Assembly: GCA_027858145.1 (NCBI GenBank)
Contig: JAQIDF010000209.1
Location: 1-7,621 of the forward strand
DNA from: Prolixibacteraceae bacterium
GTDB taxonomy: Bacteria; Bacteroidota; Bacteroidia; Bacteroidales; Prolixibacteraceae
Length of the DNA stretch: 7,621 nucleotides
Direction of reading: 5' to 3'
The notes below the pieces were generated by a model that worked only from the letters and a program-made list of their open reading frames with translations, was not told the DNA's origin and made no database searches. Of this stretch, positions 5,954 through 7,621 are shown piece by piece. The position numbers and the translations under genes are program-made. Within the stretch, counting starts at the first letter, position 1, and the number at the start of each line of letters is the position of its first letter.

Positions 5954-6910
5954 CTATTCTATTGGAATGGAAAAAGCCAGTATCCGGGAGTTAAATTCAA
6001 TTTTTTCAACTTTGCCATTTCCAGTGGTTGAATAGTCAAAACGATCGTTGGTAGCATTTTTAACCTGGTTCAAAGCAAACTTTGCCAGTTTGTTTTTTTC
6101 TTCCTCAGGGCTTATGCTGTTAACCTTTTCGGCAAGTAACTCCCTAACTGTTGGGTAATGCTCATCTTCGCTATAAGGCAGGCTTATATCTTGAAGCCCG
6201 GGCGGATTGAGTTCTGGATTACTTGTTGAAGCCAGTGAAGTTTTCGAAGCCAGCGGCTCAATCATCAATATTTCCCGTTGTTCGGCTATTATCGGTTTTA
6301 CTTGTTCAACATTACGCGAAGGTAATTGCAGCGCTTTTAACGGTTCGTGACGAACAATAGCCTGCCGGCTAAGTTCTGTTTCCGGTTTTTCATTTAAGGC
6401 CACCACTTCAAAATAAGGAATCGAAACCGCTTGTTCATCGGGACGGTTAAACCAAAACAATGCCGCGATAAAAACAACTGCTGCCGCAGCCAAACGGTAA
6501 ACCGGAAGCTTGCGCTTGCGTTTTAGCTTCTCAACATCACCATGAACAAGGGTTTTATCAGGAACCAATTTTGAAGCTTTAAACAACTTATATTCTTCAG
6601 CAGCTTTGGGATTTTGGGCAATATACTCCTGAAATTCCTTTTCATCGTTTTCAGCGTGATCGTTTTCGATGGAACGTATACAAGCTTCTTCAAAAACATC
6701 GTGTTGGTCAAACACCGATTTCTTGAGGTGTGACGAATCAAATTCGTAGTTTTCGGGTTCAATTTTGATTGTCTCAATACCTTCTAACTCTGCTTGCAGG
6801 TCGGGGTTATCACGTAAAAATGCACGCAGTTTTTCCTCCTGCCCGGCAGACAGATTGCCATCGAGCCAGTCGATAAACCATTCTTCGTAATTTTTGCGTG
6901 TAACTTCCAT
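5954..6910 (-). CDS. Anti-sigma factor, single-pass membrane protein
   Basis: A 318-residue protein with a cytoplasmic N-terminal half, one transmembrane helix at about 136-155 (preceded by the basic KLKRKRK) and a periplasmic C-terminal part. This inside-out topology and its place 11 nt after an ECF sigma gene mark it as the anti-sigma factor that would hold the sigma factor at the membrane. The N-terminal part carries two related modules: WLDGNLSAGQEEKLRAFLRD with NPDLQAEL (15-42), and NDEKEFQEYIAQNPKAAEEY (88-107). Both show the pattern E-x-x-x-x-x-F/Y-hydrophobic-x-x-NP that is common in Bacteroidota anti-sigma factors. No zinc-binding HCC motif is present. The C-terminus has a conserved-looking block FALNQVKNATNDRFDYST (278-295) whose function I do not know. 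The inducing signal cannot be read from the sequence. Confidence 0.8.
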   Translation of the reverse strand: MEVTRKNYEEWFIDWLDGNLSAGQEEKLRAFLRDNPDLQAELEGIETIKIEPENYEFDSSHLKKSVFDQHDVFEEACIRSIENDHAENDEKEFQEYIAQNPKAAEEYKLFKASKLVPDKTLVHGDVEKLKRKRKLPVYRLAAAAVVFIAALFWFNRPDEQAVSIPYFEVVALNEKPETELSRQAIVRHEPLKALQLPSRNVEQVKPIIAEQREILMIEPLASKTSLASTSNPELNPPGLQDISLPYSEDEHYPTVRELLAEKVNSISPEEEKNKLAKFALNQVKNATNDRFDYSTTGNGKVEKIEFNSRILAFSIPIE

Positions 6911-6921
6911 TTTATTATCCT

Positions 6922-7407
6922 CTATATTACGCTCTCCATTTTCCCGATATAATTCTTAAGAAATACCCGGGCACGGTAAATGTAAACTTTCACCTGCGAT
7001 TCATTCAATTGGCATATCTTGCCAATTTCTTCATACGAATAACCTTCGTAATCGCGTAACAAAATCACCGATCGTTGCATCTCGGGCAGTTGCTTCAGCC
7101 CGGCATCCAGTATTTCTTTTAAATCGGAATACTGTCGTGAATGCGATGTCTCGGGCATTTCATTGGTGTCAGAAACAACAATCCGCTTTTCTTTGCGAAC
7201 CATGTCAATCATTGTATTGTGGGCAATGCTAAACAAATACGATTTTGCCTTTTCGAAACCAATGTCACGATAATTGCGCCACAGCTTTTCAAAACTGTCC
7301 TGTACCAGGTCATGGGCACGCTCTTCATCCCTGATATTTTTCAGGATGAAGCGATAAAGCCGGTTTGCATATTGCTCTACAATCTGGTTGTACTCGCTGG
7401 TTGTCAT
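6922..7407 (-). CDS. ECF-type RNA polymerase sigma factor (sigma-70 family)
   Basis: A 161-residue sigma factor containing only regions 2 and 4. Region 2 covers about residues 8-75 and includes DLVQDSFEKLW (33-43) and SYLFSIAHNTMIDMVRK (56-72). Region 4 covers about 103-154 with LPEMQRSVILLRDYEGYSYEEIG (107-129) and the helix-turn-helix QLNESQVKVYIYRAR (133-147). It directs RNA polymerase to a small regulon in response to an envelope or external signal passed on by its anti-sigma partner, which follows 11 nt later. No TonB receptor or SusC/SusD pair adjoins it in this window, so it is not clearly of the polysaccharide-utilisation or FecI type. A GTAAC-CGTC promoter just upstream suggests autoregulation. 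Confidence 0.92.
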   Translation of the reverse strand: MTTSEYNQIVEQYANRLYRFILKNIRDEERAHDLVQDSFEKLWRNYRDIGFEKAKSYLFSIAHNTMIDMVRKEKRIVVSDTNEMPETSHSRQYSDLKEILDAGLKQLPEMQRSVILLRDYEGYSYEEIGKICQLNESQVKVYIYRARVFLKNYIGKMESVI

Positions 7408-7433
7408 CGATTAGGTTTGTTTACATTTTATTT

Positions 7434-7459
7434 GACGGATACACATCATAAAAGTTACA
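7434..7459 (-). promoter_or_regulatory. Candidate ECF-dependent promoter of the sigma/anti-sigma operon
   Basis: On the minus strand TGTAAC (7459-7454) is followed after 16 nt by CGTC (7437-7434). This is the -35 GTAAC and -10 CGTC layout recognised by many ECF sigma factors. The start would fall near 7427, giving a leader of about 20 nt. The position directly before the sigma gene fits positive autoregulation. Confidence 0.6.
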
Positions 7460-7501
7460 AAAAAAAACACTACTGACCGACAAAAAATAAATCAGGAAAT
7501 T

Positions 7502-7538
7502 AAAAAAAAATCGGGCGACAAAATAATCATCGCCCGAT
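7502..7538 (-). terminator. Strong intrinsic terminator facing left
   Basis: ATCGGGCGA (7510-7518) and TCGCCCGAT (7530-7538) form a perfect 9-bp GC-rich stem with an 11-nt loop. On the minus strand it is followed by nine T (7510-7502). It would stop leftward transcription before the sigma operon. As no minus-strand gene is visible to its right, it may belong to the end of the putative insertion sequence or to a gene beyond the window. Confidence 0.75.
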
Positions 7539-7539
7539 A

Positions 7540-7579
7540 GGTTGTAAATTTGTTTTGCATCAACATAATATTTACAACC
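7540..7579 (+). promoter_or_regulatory. Perfect 10-bp inverted repeat with embedded -7 box before a plus-strand start
   Basis: GGTTGTAAAT (7540-7549) and ATTTACAACC (7570-7579) are exact reverse complements around a 20-nt loop. The right arm touches the ATG at 7580, so the folded RNA would bury the initiation region. A perfect -7 box TAAATTTG (7545-7552) overlaps the left arm. A transcript begun there, near 7557, would lack the left arm and stay open. No clear -33 element was found. Confidence 0.55.
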
Positions 7580-7621
7580 ATGAGCAAAGATAGCGAGAAG
7601 AAATTAGTCGGTCAGCCGATT
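7580..7621 (+). CDS. N-terminus of a possible IS4-family (DUF4372) transposase (partial)
   Basis: Fourteen codons are present before the window ends, reading MSKDSEKKLVGQPI. The Lys-rich start followed by GQPI resembles, from memory, the N-termini of Bacteroidota IS4-family transposases with a DUF4372 domain (GQP-I/V-F-x-Q). The flanking terminator and the start-covering inverted repeat also suit the left end of an insertion sequence. The evidence is short and the family call is tentative. Confidence 0.42.
   Translation, partial: MSKDSEKKLVGQPI

Noticed and set aside
5954..7407. SusC/SusD or FecI-type iron or glycan system
   Set aside because: The anti-sigma factor is not of the FecR type and no TonB-dependent receptor is in the window.

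Overview
The window looks like chromosomal DNA of a member of the Bacteroidota. The evidence is AT-rich intergenic DNA, -7 promoter boxes of the TAnnTTTG kind, a DUF5020 outer-membrane protein, a two-gene ECF sigma/anti-sigma cassette of Bacteroidota type, and few Shine-Dalgarno sequences. A DUF39 (COG1900) homocysteine-biosynthesis protein and menaquinone genes fit an anaerobic or facultative lineage, possibly Marinilabiliales or Prolixibacteraceae. That placement is inference.

Left part (1-1376, minus strand): a SAM-I (S-box) riboswitch precedes a DUF39 gene. The DUF39 stop overlaps the start of a further gene that runs off the left edge. This reads as a SAM-repressed operon for making homocysteine, the methionine precursor, through the aspartate-semialdehyde plus sulfide route known from methanogens. 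An intrinsic-terminator-like hairpin lies just upstream.

Repeat-rich gap (about 1377-1957): no convincing gene. It holds a small hairpin, a 20-bp tandem repeat, a MITE-sized imperfect inverted repeat of about 165 bp, and a palindromic element that could act as a plus-strand terminator.

Middle (1958-4377): a minus-strand DUF5020 (Tsx-like) outer-membrane protein, a minus-strand DUF2461 protein, and a plus-strand PHP-domain phosphatase of the histidinol-phosphatase family.

Right-centre (4379-5894, minus strand): menI (DHNA-CoA thioesterase) followed 7 nt later by menF (isochorismate synthase), a menaquinone-biosynthesis pair. menF converges on the PHP gene with one base between the stop codons.

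Right part (5954-7459, minus strand): an ECF sigma factor and its single-pass anti-sigma factor, preceded by a GTAAC-16-CGTC promoter of the type such sigma factors often read themselves.

Right edge (about 7502-7621): a leftward-facing intrinsic terminator, a second perfect inverted repeat ending at a start codon, and the first 14 codons of a plus-strand ORF whose N-terminus resembles DUF4372-type IS4-family transposases. This may be the left end of an insertion sequence. The best candidates for a second look are the compact riboswitch-start arrangement, the hairpin over the putative transposase start, and the inverted-repeat element at 1504-1668.
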